Shown here: piece after piece, positions 8,140 to 15,581 of the stretch
Layout: every line of letters starts with the position of its first letter
How positions within the stretch are numbered: position 1 is the stretch's first letter
Program-made: the position numbers and the translations under genes
Origin: Qipengyuania flava
Lineage (GTDB): Bacteria > Pseudomonadota > Alphaproteobacteria > Sphingomonadales > Sphingomonadaceae
Assembly: GCF_019448255.1 (NCBI RefSeq)
Contig: NZ_CP080410.1
Location: 2,294,001-2,358,000, forward strand
Direction: 5' to 3'
Length of the DNA stretch: 64,000 nt
Notes under the pieces: generated by a model
Told to the model about the DNA's origin: nothing
What the model saw: the letters and a program-made list of their open reading frames with translations, nothing else
Database searches by the model: none

Positions 8140-8907
8140 TCAATCGCGGTCCAGTTCCCCAAGAACCGCCTCGACCGCCTCATGCGTCAGGGTAAAGCCC
8201 ATGTGCGAACAGCGCAGCGCCACGCTGCGGTCCCGCTCGCCCGGCCGGCCACAGGCCGATCGCGGGTGAACGATGCCATCGCGCGGGCTCCACAAGGCGA
8301 CCGTTTCGACCGGGGGCTTCTCGTGCACGACAGCCTCAATCTCCGGCTCGTCCACGCGGTGCCCGGCAATCGCCTGGTAGGCGCGCCAGCCATTGTTCGC
8401 GCGCGGACTGCCCGAGAAGGGCGAGCCCATGGTGATGACCTTGGCGACCTTGTCGGGATGCGCCTTGGCCAGTTCGCGCGCCATGACCCCGCCGAGGCTC
8501 CAGCCCAGCAGGTAGAGCGGTTCCCCGGTGCGCTCGTGCAAATCCACCAGCCGCTTCTCGACCTTGCGGAAGCGTTCTTCCGTGGCGCCGAGGTTGTAGC
8601 CGAGGCCCCATTTCTTGGTCGTATGCCCGGCCTTCTCCAGCTTGCGCGCCATCCAGCGCATGCGGATCGGGTGCGCGCCGAAGCCCGGCAGGACCAGGAC
8701 CGTCTTGGGATTGCGGGCAGGCGCAATCTCCAGCGGCGCGCCCATCTTGCGGCGCAGCGGCTCCAGCGGCCACAGGAATTCGCGCAGCAGCAGCTGCCAG
8801 CGCGGACCGCGCGCGTCGTCGGGACAGGGTTCGGAAGCCAGCGCGAGCCGGCGGGCCAACTCTTCGCGTTTGACGAGCGCGGCGTCTTTGAACGGTAACG
8901 TTGCCAT
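8140..8907 (-). CDS. Alpha/beta hydrolase
   Basis: A 255-residue soluble hydrolase. The nucleophile elbow is G-W-S-L-G-G (catalytic Ser), the acid is probably Asp in W-S-P-R-D-G-I-V and the His lies in R-C-S-H-M-G-F, giving a complete triad. An L-P-G-F-G-A-H-P strand-loop before the elbow supplies the oxyanion region. I used the ATG giving M-A-T-L-P-F, because a longer open frame upstream is antisense to the DUF3617 gene and has no family similarity. No Shine-Dalgarno sequence precedes this ATG; an AT-rich ATTATT stretch lies 8 bases upstream, so the transcript may be leaderless. The substrate is unknown; lipase or esterase activity is possible. Confidence 0.85.
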   Translation of the reverse strand: MATLPFKDAALVKREELARRLALASEPCPDDARGPRWQLLLREFLWPLEPLRRKMGAPLEIAPARNPKTVLVLPGFGAHPIRMRWMARKLEKAGHTTKKWGLGYNLGATEERFRKVEKRLVDLHERTGEPLYLLGWSLGGVMARELAKAHPDKVAKVITMGSPFSGSPRANNGWRAYQAIAGHRVDEPEIEAVVHEKPPVETVALWSPRDGIVHPRSACGRPGERDRSVALRCSHMGFTLTHEAVEAVLGELDRD

Positions 8908-8963
8908 CACAGTGTAATAATGCGCGATGGGCCGCTTGGCTCCCGTTTTCTGCCTGCGGTCGC

Positions 8964-9518
8964 TTAAGCGTCGCAGTCGCCGATGCGTTCCTGCGAGCTC
9001 GTCATGGTCATGGTCATGGACTGACCGCCCGGCCCTTGCGCTTCCATGGTCATGCGCATTTCCGAGGAAGTTTCGCTGCCGGTACCGGTCATGGTCATGC
9101 GCGCCGAACCATCCTCGCCTGCGCTGCAATTCATGATCGCGTCGATCGATCCACCGGATGCTTCAAACTTTTCGAAGGTGCAGTCGGAATCGCCTTCCTG
9201 CGCCTGCTTGGCCATTTCCTCGAAGCCCTTCTCGGCCTCTTCTTCGGTCAGGCAGTATTCGTGGGTCTGCGGCCCGCGGTCGAACATGGAGCGCATCATG
9301 TCCTGCACCTGCTGCGGCGCATCGGGCACTTCGACATCGACGAATTCGACCGTGGCGCGGTACTTGCCCGCCTGCGGCCGGACCATGTCCTCGGTCGAGG
9401 CGGCGGCTTCGGCCATGCTGATTTCGCCGTCGCCATCCGCGTCGGCATCACTGCTGGCTCCGCCTCCGCAGGCTGCAAGGGCGAGGCAGGTAGTGGCGGC
9501 AAGTACGATACGTTTCAT
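8964..9518 (-). CDS. DUF3617-type lipoprotein with an N-terminal EF-hand loop
   Basis: A 184-residue lipoprotein (L-A-L-A-A-C, lipid Cys at 17). Residues 26-37 read D-A-D-G-D-G-E-I-S-M-A-E, an exact match to the 12-residue calcium-binding EF-hand loop D-x-D-x-D-G-x-I-x-x-x-E. The rest looks like a DUF3617 domain, common in Sphingomonadales lipoproteins: a P-Q-A-G-K-Y-R strand, conserved Cys in E-Y-C-L-T, D-S-D-C-T-F and M-N-C-S, and a Met/Thr-rich strand near the end. The function of DUF3617 is unknown. A GGGGAG ribosome-binding site precedes the ATG. The gene is divergent from uvrB. A very long open frame continues upstream antisense to uvrB, but that is a codon-bias shadow. Confidence 0.82.
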   Translation of the reverse strand: MKRIVLAATTCLALAACGGGASSDADADGDGEISMAEAAASTEDMVRPQAGKYRATVEFVDVEVPDAPQQVQDMMRSMFDRGPQTHEYCLTEEEAEKGFEEMAKQAQEGDSDCTFEKFEASGGSIDAIMNCSAGEDGSARMTMTGTGSETSSEMRMTMEAQGPGGQSMTMTMTSSQERIGDCDA

Positions 9519-9578
9519 GCGGTTATCTCCCCAATTCATCTGCAAGGCTAGCAGCCGGAGAGGCTCTGGCAAGCACCG

Positions 9579-9607
9579 TTGCACACCACCGCGATGTTCC
9601 CCATATG
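9579..9607 (+). promoter_or_regulatory. Putative promoter of uvrB (leaderless type)
   Basis: TTGCAC, a 17-base spacer and CATATG form a good sigma-70-like -35/-10 pair. Only seven bases separate the -10 from the uvrB ATG, and those bases (tgcaccc) contain no ribosome-binding site. Transcription would start at or next to the A of the ATG, so the mRNA is probably leaderless. This is inferred from motif geometry. Confidence 0.55.
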
Positions 9608-9614
9608 TGCACCC

Positions 9615-11810
9615 ATGAGCGAACTCATCATCCGCCGCGGCCTCGAAGAACCCGACACCACGGGAGAGTTCGTCCCCCACAAGCCCGCCCGGCCCGAAAA
9701 GTCGATGCCGGGCAAGCCGTTCAAGCTCGTCTCGGACTACACGCCATCGGGCGACCAGCCGACCGCCATTGCCGAGCTGACCGGTTCGGCAAGGGACGGC
9801 GACAAGACACAGGTGCTGCTCGGCGTCACCGGATCGGGCAAGACCTTCACCATGGCCAAGGTGATCGAGGAACTGCAGCGCCCGGCGCTGATCCTCGCCC
9901 CCAACAAGATCCTCGCCGCCCAGCTCTATGGGGAGTTCAAAAGCTTCTTTCCGGAAAACGCGGTCGAGTATTTCGTCAGCTATTACGACTACTACCAGCC
10001 CGAAGCCTACGTGCCGCGAAGCGACACCTACATCGAGAAGGAAAGCTCGGTGAACGAGGCGATCGACCGGATGCGCCACTCGGCCACGCGCGCGCTGCTC
10101 GAACGCGACGACGTGATCATCGTCGCCTCGGTCTCGTGCCTCTACGGTATCGGATCGGTCGAAACCTATTCGGCCATGATCTTCGACATCAAGAAGGACA
10201 CGCAGGTCGACCAGCGCGAGCTGATCCGCAAGCTCGTCGCCCTCCAGTACAAGCGCAACGATGCTGCCTTTGCGCGCGGCAACTTCCGCGTGCGCGGCGA
10301 CAACCTCGAAATCTTCCCCTCGCACTACGAGGACATGGCCTGGCGCATCAGCTTCTTCGGTGACGAGATCGAAGAGATTAGCGAGTTCGACCCGCTGACC
10401 GGCAAGAAGGGCGCCAGCCTCGACAAGGTGCGCGTCTATGCGAATTCGCACTACGTAACCCCCGGCCCGACGATGAAACAGGCGAGCGAGGCCATCAAGT
10501 TCGAGCTGCAGGAGCGCCTCAAAGAACTGAACGAGGAAGGCCGGTTGCTCGAAGCGCAGCGGCTGGAGCAGCGCACCAATTTCGATCTCGAGATGATCGC
10601 CGCCACCGGCTCCTGCGCAGGCATCGAGAACTACAGCCGCTTCCTCACCGGTCGCCTGCCCGGCGAACCGCCGCCCACGCTGTTCGAATACCTGCCCGAG
10701 AATGCGCTGCTGTTCGTCGATGAAAGCCACCAGACCGTGCCGCAAATCGGCGCGATGGCGCGCGGGGACCACCGCCGCAAGCTGACTCTGGCCGAATACG
10801 GTTTCCGCCTGCCGTCCTGCATCGACAACCGCCCGCTTCGCTTCAACGAATGGGACGCGATGCGCCCGCAGACCTTCGCGGTTTCGGCCACGCCGGGCCC
10901 GTGGGAAATGGAGCAGACCGGCGGCGTCTTTGCCGAACAGGTCATCCGCCCCACCGGCCTCATCGACCCGCCGGTCGAGATCAAGCCGGTCGAGGACCAG
11001 GTCCAGGACTGCATCGAGGAATGCAAGAAGACCGCTCAGATGGGCTACCGCACGCTCGTCACCACGCTGACCAAGCGCATGGCGGAAGACCTTACCGAAT
11101 TCATGCATGAGGCGGGCGTGAAGGTGCGCTACATGCATTCCGACGTGGAGACGCTCGAACGTATCGAGCTGATCCGCGACCTCCGGCTCGGCGTCTACGA
11201 CGTGTTGGTGGGCATCAACCTGCTGCGCGAGGGCCTCGACATTCCCGAATGTGGGCTGGTCTGCATCCTCGATGCCGACAAGGAAGGGTTCCTGCGTTCG
11301 GAGACCAGCCTTGTCCAGACCATCGGCCGTGCCGCGCGCAACGTGGACGGGCGCGTGATCCTTTACGCCGACCGGGTCACCGGCTCGATGGAACGCGCAA
11401 TGGCGGAAACCGACCGTCGCCGCGAAAAGCAAAAGGCCTATAACGAAGAGCACGGCATCACGCCGCAGACGATCAAGCGCAACATCGCCGATATCGTCGC
11501 CGACACCGCCAGCCAGGATGGCGTCACGGTCGATACGGGCGATGACGAGCGCAACAACCTCGTCGGGCACAACCTGCGCGCCTACATCGAGGACCTCGAA
11601 AAACGCATGCGCGCCGCCGCCGCCGATCTCGAATTCGAGGAGGCAGGACGCCTGCGCGACGAGATCCGCCGCCTCGAGAACGACGAACTCGGCGTTGGCG
11701 AGGAAGAGAAGAAGGCTCCGCGCGTCGGTCGCAGCGATGCCGGGCGGCCCGGCACGCGCAAGACCCGCTACGGAAAGACGCGCTACAAGCGAATGGGCGG
11801 CAAGCCCTAG
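9615..11810 (+). CDS. uvrB: UvrABC excinuclease subunit B
   Basis: A 731-residue DNA-repair helicase-like protein that receives damaged DNA from UvrA and recruits UvrC. The Walker A motif is G-V-T-G-S-G-K-T. The damage-binding beta-hairpin is recognisable by [12 protein letters not shown]. The Walker B region reads F-V-D-E-S-H, motif VI lies in Q-T-I-G-R-A-A-R-N and the C-terminal UvrC-interacting UVR motif is around [10 protein letters not shown]. Compared with E. coli UvrB there is an extra N-terminal extension (about 30 residues before F-K-L-V-S-D-Y), usual in alphaproteobacteria, and a basic Gly/Arg/Lys tail. The chosen ATG fits the promoter geometry just upstream. Confidence 0.97.
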   Translation: MSELIIRRGLEEPDTTGEFVPHKPARPEKSMPGKPFKLVSDYTPSGDQPTAIAELTGSARDGDKTQVLLGVTGSGKTFTMAKVIEELQRPALILAPNKILAAQLYGEFKSFFPENAVEYFVSYYDYYQPEAYVPRSDTYIEKESSVNEAIDRMRHSATRALLERDDVIIVASVSCLYGIGSVETYSAMIFDIKKDTQVDQRELIRKLVALQYKRNDAAFARGNFRVRGDNLEIFPSHYEDMAWRISFFGDEIEEISEFDPLTGKKGASLDKVRVYANSHYVTPGPTMKQASEAIKFELQERLKELNEEGRLLEAQRLEQRTNFDLEMIAATGSCAGIENYSRFLTGRLPGEPPPTLFEYLPENALLFVDESHQTVPQIGAMARGDHRRKLTLAEYGFRLPSCIDNRPLRFNEWDAMRPQTFAVSATPGPWEMEQTGGVFAEQVIRPTGLIDPPVEIKPVEDQVQDCIEECKKTAQMGYRTLVTTLTKRMAEDLTEFMHEAGVKVRYMHSDVETLERIELIRDLRLGVYDVLVGINLLREGLDIPECGLVCILDADKEGFLRSETSLVQTIGRAARNVDGRVILYADRVTGSMERAMAETDRRREKQKAYNEEHGITPQTIKRNIADIVADTASQDGVTVDTGDDERNNLVGHNLRAYIEDLEKRMRAAAADLEFEEAGRLRDEIRRLENDELGVGEEEKKAPRVGRSDAGRPGTRKTRYGKTRYKRMGGKP

Positions 11811-11925
11811 GATCGGCGTCCCATCGACCGGGGGTGCCGCTGTCTCGACCAGCGCCGTGCCGGCCCCTTTTGCTCGCCGCGCCAGCGGTTCATCCTCCCC
11901 GACATCTGTTGTGGGAGGAATACCG

Positions 11926-12717
11926 ATGAAATTGTCCCTTAGCCTTGCAGGCGCGCTGGCGCTGTCGCTTGCCGCGTGCAGCGCCGCGCCCGACACCGAA
12001 ACGGAAGTGCCGGCGGCTGAGCTTGTCTCGGCCGAAACGCTGGCCGCCGCCGTCGCCAATGAAGCGCGTCCCGAAGAGGCGCGCGCGCTCGACGAGAGCC
12101 GCAAGCCTGCCGAAGTGCTCGCATTCCTCGGCCTCGAGCAGGGCGACGATGCGGCCGACCTCATTTCGGGCGGCGGCTACTGGGCCGAAATCCTTGCCGA
12201 AGCCGTGGGTGATAGCGGCAGCGTAACTGCGCTGGAGCCCGAGCAGTTCTACAACGAGGAACGCTGGACCGCGCTCGCCGAGGCCCAGCCCGGCATCACG
12301 CTCGAACGCTACCGCTTCGAGGATTTCCAAAGCGCACCCGACCGCTTCGATTTCGCGGTCATGAACCTCGTCTACCACGACCTTTATTGGACGTCGGAGC
12401 AGTTCGACGTGCCGCGTTCGGAACCGGCGGATTATCTGAATACGCTCTATGCCGCGATGAAGCCCGGCGGCGTCGTGGGCGTGATCGACCACGCGGCCAA
12501 CCCGGGCGACACGCGCGAAACGGTCGAGGCGCTGCACCGGATCGACCCGGCCACCGTTCGTGCCGACTTCGAGAAGGTCGGCTTCGTCCTCGAAGCGGAA
12601 AGCGACCTGCTTGCGAACGCGGAAGACGATCACACGACCAACGTCTTTGCGCCGGAAATCCGCGGCAAGACCGACCGCTTCGTGATGAAATTCGTGAAGC
12701 CCGCGCCAAGTGAATAA
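11926..12717 (+). CDS. Exported class I methyltransferase-like lipoprotein
   Basis: A 263-residue protein beginning with a clear lipoprotein signal (L-S-L-A-A-C, lipid Cys at about 18), followed by a Rossmann-type methyltransferase domain. The SAM-loop region reads D-L-I-S-G-G-G-Y-W-A-E-I-L and an acidic strand end follows at V-T-A-L-E-P; later come D-F-A-V-M-N-L-V-Y-H-D and a M-K-P-G-G-V-V-G-V strand. This matches the COG4798-type 'predicted methyltransferase' group, whose members carry signal peptides. Because SAM is not normally available in the periplasm, enzymatic function is doubtful. A GGGAGG ribosome-binding site precedes the ATG. The 3' gap holds a strong hairpin. Confidence 0.82.
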   Translation: MKLSLSLAGALALSLAACSAAPDTETEVPAAELVSAETLAAAVANEARPEEARALDESRKPAEVLAFLGLEQGDDAADLISGGGYWAEILAEAVGDSGSVTALEPEQFYNEERWTALAEAQPGITLERYRFEDFQSAPDRFDFAVMNLVYHDLYWTSEQFDVPRSEPADYLNTLYAAMKPGGVVGVIDHAANPGDTRETVEALHRIDPATVRADFEKVGFVLEAESDLLANAEDDHTTNVFAPEIRGKTDRFVMKFVKPAPSE

Positions 12718-12778
12718 GCGGGCGTGACCCCTTTGGGCGCCTGTCTCAAGGTATAGTAAACACCTGATTAACCGTGAT

Positions 12779-12830
12779 TTTCTGAAACCTTTGCCCTCCG
12801 CGATGATTGATTGGGCAAAGGTTTCAGGAG
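12779..12830 (+). promoter_or_regulatory. Strong hairpin over the ribosome-binding site of the next gene (or terminator)
   Basis: A perfect 15-base inverted repeat (12782-12796 with 12813-12827) can extend to about 18 pairs including wobble, with a 16-base loop. It is followed directly by six T residues. The 3' arm contains AGGAG (12826-12830), the only ribosome-binding site for the ATG at 12840. It can therefore act as an intrinsic terminator for the upstream methyltransferase-like gene, or as an RNA structure that hides the ribosome-binding site. The sequence alone does not decide between the two. Confidence 0.7.
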
Positions 12831-12839
12831 TTTTTTGCC

Positions 12840-13385
12840 ATGCGTATCATCCTACTCGTCGCCAGCCTCATCGCGCTCGCTGCCTGCGGCAATCCCGACG
12901 AAAAGGCCGGGGAGGCGAGCGAAGCGGCGGCCGTCATCGCGGCCAACCAGCCCGTCATCGCCACCCGTAGCGGCGAAGCCGATTGGGACGAGGAAGGCGC
13001 TCTGCAGTGGCGCTACCAGCCTTCCACTCGCACCGCCGTTCTCGGCCGGGGCGGAGACGACGCCGTGCTCACTCTTTCGTGCAACACGGGTATGACCGGC
13101 GACGATACGCTGGCGATGCAATGGATGGGATCGGCTAAGCCGGACGCTAGCGCCACCGTCACCCTCACATCGGATACGCAAACGGCCGAGGTGGTCGTAA
13201 CGGGCGTTGCCAGCGCAGCGGGCCCGGGCGCGTTCTGGGAAGCCGAGATTGCCGGTGAGAGCCCCGCCTTCGCAATCCTCGCCGCCGGTGAGCCGCCCCT
13301 GCGCCTCGAACTGGGCGACACCCGCGTCACCACGCCGCGCAGCGAAGCGCTGGATACCGTTCTCGCCGCCTGCGCCTCCACCTAG
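12840..13385 (+). CDS. Hypothetical lipoprotein
   Basis: A 181-residue protein with a lipoprotein signal (L-I-A-L-A-A-C, lipid Cys at 16) and an acidic Ala/Glu-rich linker. The mature domain is beta-rich, with strands around G-A-L-Q-W-R-Y and A-V-L-T-L-S-C and a distal Cys near the end, so one disulfide is possible. I do not recognise the family. The ATG lies just after an AGGAG ribosome-binding site that is buried in a strong hairpin. Its S10-peptidase neighbour starts 51 bases downstream with its own promoter-like element, so co-transcription is uncertain. Confidence 0.75.
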   Translation: MRIILLVASLIALAACGNPDEKAGEASEAAAVIAANQPVIATRSGEADWDEEGALQWRYQPSTRTAVLGRGGDDAVLTLSCNTGMTGDDTLAMQWMGSAKPDASATVTLTSDTQTAEVVVTGVASAAGPGAFWEAEIAGESPAFAILAAGEPPLRLELGDTRVTTPRSEALDTVLAACAST

Positions 13386-13400
13386 GCTTCGGCTAACGCA

Positions 13401-13429
13401 TTTACCCGCCGCTTCGGCTTTGCCATAGC
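13401..13429 (+). promoter_or_regulatory. Putative promoter of the S10 peptidase gene (leaderless type)
   Basis: TTTACC, 17 bases, then CATAGC resemble -35 and -10 elements. The -10 lies seven bases before the ATG and the gap (agcgcgc) has no Shine-Dalgarno sequence. This is the same geometry as before uvrB. Confidence 0.4.
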
Positions 13430-13436
13430 AGCGCGC

Positions 13437-14936
13437 ATGATCACGCGCCTGCTTGCCGCCGCTGCGGTTCTCGCCCTTCCCCTTCCCCTCGCCGCGCAGG
13501 ACACCGCCGCGCCGACGACCGGGGTGGCGGCGAGTGTCGAACCGCAGGTCCGCACACGCGACCTTGTCGGCACTTTTGGCGGGCAGCGCGTCTCCTACCG
13601 CGCCACGGTTGCCGAGACCGTGCTCAAGGGCGATGACGGTAGCGATGAAGCGGTCATCGTCACCACCAGCTATGTGAAGAGCCCGCGCGACACCTCGCGC
13701 CCCGTTTTCTTCATCTACAACGGCGGCCCCGGTTCGGGATCGGTGTGGCTGCAGATGGGCGCCTGGGGCCCCAAGCGCGTCGGCATCCCTTCCGATGCGC
13801 GCGACGATGGCGCACCGCCCTACCCGCTGCTCGACAATCCCGACAGCCTGCTCGATGTCGCCGACCTCGTGTTCATCGACCCGCCGGGCACGGGCTTCAG
13901 CTATCTGACACCCGGCACTGATCCGAAGAAGTACTACGGCCTTCGCGAAGACGCGCGCGCGGTGGCGCAGGTGATCCGCCGATGGATCAACGACAATGGC
14001 CGCTGGAACAGCCCCAAGTACCTTGGCGGGGAAAGCTATGGCACAACCCGTAGCGCCATAGTCGTGGACGAGCTGGAAGGCGGGACCTTCAACGATGTGG
14101 CGCTCAATGGCCTCATCCTCGTCTCCACCATCCTCGACTTCGCCGCGCGCGAGCCGACACCGGGCAACGAAATGGCCTATGTCGTGACGCTGCCCAACAT
14201 GGCCGCGGCGGCCTGGTTCCACGGCAAGGCCGAAGCCCCCTCGGTCGAAGCCATCGCCGAGGAAGCCCGCCGTTTCGCCATCGGTCCCTTCGCCACCGCG
14301 CTGCTCAAGGGGCAGGACCTGCCGGCTGCCGAACGCGCAGCGGTCCGCGCCGAGCTATCGCGCCTCACCGGCTTGTCCGAAACCTATCTCGACCAAGCGA
14401 ACCTGCGCGTCACCAGCCAGCGTTTCTACAAGGAGCTGCTGCGCGACCGGGGCCTCACTATCGGCCGTCTCGATGCGCGCTACACCGGTACGGATTACGA
14501 CAATGCAGGCGAGACGCCCGACAACGATCCCAGCTTCTACGGTATCGATGCGGGCTACACCGCAGCGGTCAACGCCTGGCTGCGCGAAGGGCTGGGTTTT
14601 GAGACCGACCGCGAATACCAGTCCATCGGGCGCGAGCCGGGGCGGCACTGGAACTGGTCGCTGAGCAGCGGATGGGGCCGCAACGCCTATCTCAACGTGG
14701 CACCGCTGATCGGCAAGGCGATGCGCGAGAATTCGGGCCTGCGCCTGTTCAACGCACAAGGCTATTACGATTTCGCCACGCCCTTCTTCGGCGCGGAATA
14801 CTCGCTCAACCGCATGGGCATCCCGCAGGATCGGGTGGAGCTGCATTACTACGGATCGGGCCACATGATGTATGTGCGCGACGATGACCGGGTGAAGCTT
14901 TCGCGCGATATCCGTAACTTCATCCGCAGCCGCTGA
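13437..14936 (+). CDS. Serine carboxypeptidase family S10, exported
   Basis: A 499-residue peptidase with an N-terminal signal peptide (L-P-L-P-L-A-A-Q). The S10 signatures are present: N-G-G-P-G-S-G-S (oxyanion region), G-G-E-S-Y-G-T-T (catalytic Ser), Asp in the Y-Y-D-F-A-T-P region and His in G-S-G-H-M-M-Y-V, so the Ser-Asp-His triad is complete. S10 enzymes remove C-terminal residues from peptides; this one should act in the periplasm or outside the cell. Proteins of this bacterial subgroup are often annotated as carboxypeptidase-related. It lies among small lipoprotein genes on the same strand. Confidence 0.93.
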   Translation: MITRLLAAAAVLALPLPLAAQDTAAPTTGVAASVEPQVRTRDLVGTFGGQRVSYRATVAETVLKGDDGSDEAVIVTTSYVKSPRDTSRPVFFIYNGGPGSGSVWLQMGAWGPKRVGIPSDARDDGAPPYPLLDNPDSLLDVADLVFIDPPGTGFSYLTPGTDPKKYYGLREDARAVAQVIRRWINDNGRWNSPKYLGGESYGTTRSAIVVDELEGGTFNDVALNGLILVSTILDFAAREPTPGNEMAYVVTLPNMAAAAWFHGKAEAPSVEAIAEEARRFAIGPFATALLKGQDLPAAERAAVRAELSRLTGLSETYLDQANLRVTSQRFYKELLRDRGLTIGRLDARYTGTDYDNAGETPDNDPSFYGIDAGYTAAVNAWLREGLGFETDREYQSIGREPGRHWNWSLSSGWGRNAYLNVAPLIGKAMRENSGLRLFNAQGYYDFATPFFGAEYSLNRMGIPQDRVELHYYGSGHMMYVRDDDRVKLSRDIRNFIRSR

Positions 14937-14957
14937 GGATAGCGCGCGCCGCACCGC

Positions 14958-14987
14958 TTGAACGCGCGCCCTCGGCTAGGCCATAGC
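14958..14987 (+). promoter_or_regulatory. Putative promoter of the lipoprotein gene at 14994 (leaderless type)
   Basis: TTGAAC, 18 bases, then CATAGC, with only six bases before the ATG and no ribosome-binding site. The stretch between them (gcgcgccctcg) also occurs upstream of obgE, so it may be part of a recurring promoter block in this genome. Confidence 0.45.
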
Positions 14988-14993
14988 GCCCCG

Positions 14994-15581
14994 ATGAACC
15001 GCGCTTTCCTCGTTCCCCTGCTGTTGCTGTCGGCCTGCAAGCCGCCGGCCGCCGACGACTATGTCGAACGCGCAAGGATCGACCGGTCGAGCGAAGGCCC
15101 GTCAGACCCGATCGATTCCCCCGACACCAGCCGCGCCATCTGGGCAGCGGCATCAGAAGGTGAGCGTCTGCTCTACGGCAATCCCGGCGAACGGCCCTTC
15201 TTCGCCATCGAATGCGTGACCGAGCGCGCCGAGCCGGTGATCGCCTATACGCGCTTCGCCCGCGCCGACCCGCACGCCAAGGCGGTACTGGCGCTGATCG
15301 GCAACAGCCATGTCGCCCGCTTCAAGATCGATGCGGCGCGCATTGGCGACATCTGGCGCTGGGATGGCGAGGCGCCCGCGCTCGACCCGCGCTGGGACGT
15401 TCTGACCGGTACGCGGGAGGTCGAGGCCACGGTGCCGGGTGCCGGCAGCGTAATCCTCAACCCCAGTCCCCTGCCCGGCACGCTGGTCGAGGATTGCCGC
15501 GCGATCGCGGCGCCTCCTTCTAGCGAGGAGGCTGAGGACGCGGAGCCGATCGAGCCTTCTCCACCAGAAGATCCGGCGTAA
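14994..15581 (+). CDS. Hypothetical lipoprotein
   Basis: A 195-residue protein with a lipoprotein signal (L-L-L-L-S-A-C, lipid Cys at 14). The mature part is mixed alpha/beta with F-A-I-E-C, a helix or strand running to R-F-K-I-D, and a closing D-C-R-A-I-A-A-P-P. The tail is Glu/Pro-rich and acidic. I do not recognise a family. The last 62 bases overlap the 3' end of dsbD, which runs in the opposite direction; the overlap encodes the low-complexity acidic tail, so it probably arose by drift of the stop codon. I chose the second ATG because it gives the signal peptide. Confidence 0.78.
   Translation: MNRAFLVPLLLLSACKPPAADDYVERARIDRSSEGPSDPIDSPDTSRAIWAAASEGERLLYGNPGERPFFAIECVTERAEPVIAYTRFARADPHAKAVLALIGNSHVARFKIDAARIGDIWRWDGEAPALDPRWDVLTGTREVEATVPGAGSVILNPSPLPGTLVEDCRAIAAPPSSEEAEDAEPIEPSPPEDPA

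Noticed and set aside
9001-9020. Tandem gtcatg units as a microsatellite
   Set aside because: They encode alternating Met-Thr in a beta strand of the DUF3617 protein; three copies are too few to call a repeat element.
8964-12164. A minus-strand open frame of more than 1000 codons antisense to uvrB
   Set aside because: Only its last 184 codons (the DUF3617 lipoprotein) have a signal peptide, ribosome-binding site and protein-like composition. The rest is a GC-rich shadow of uvrB.
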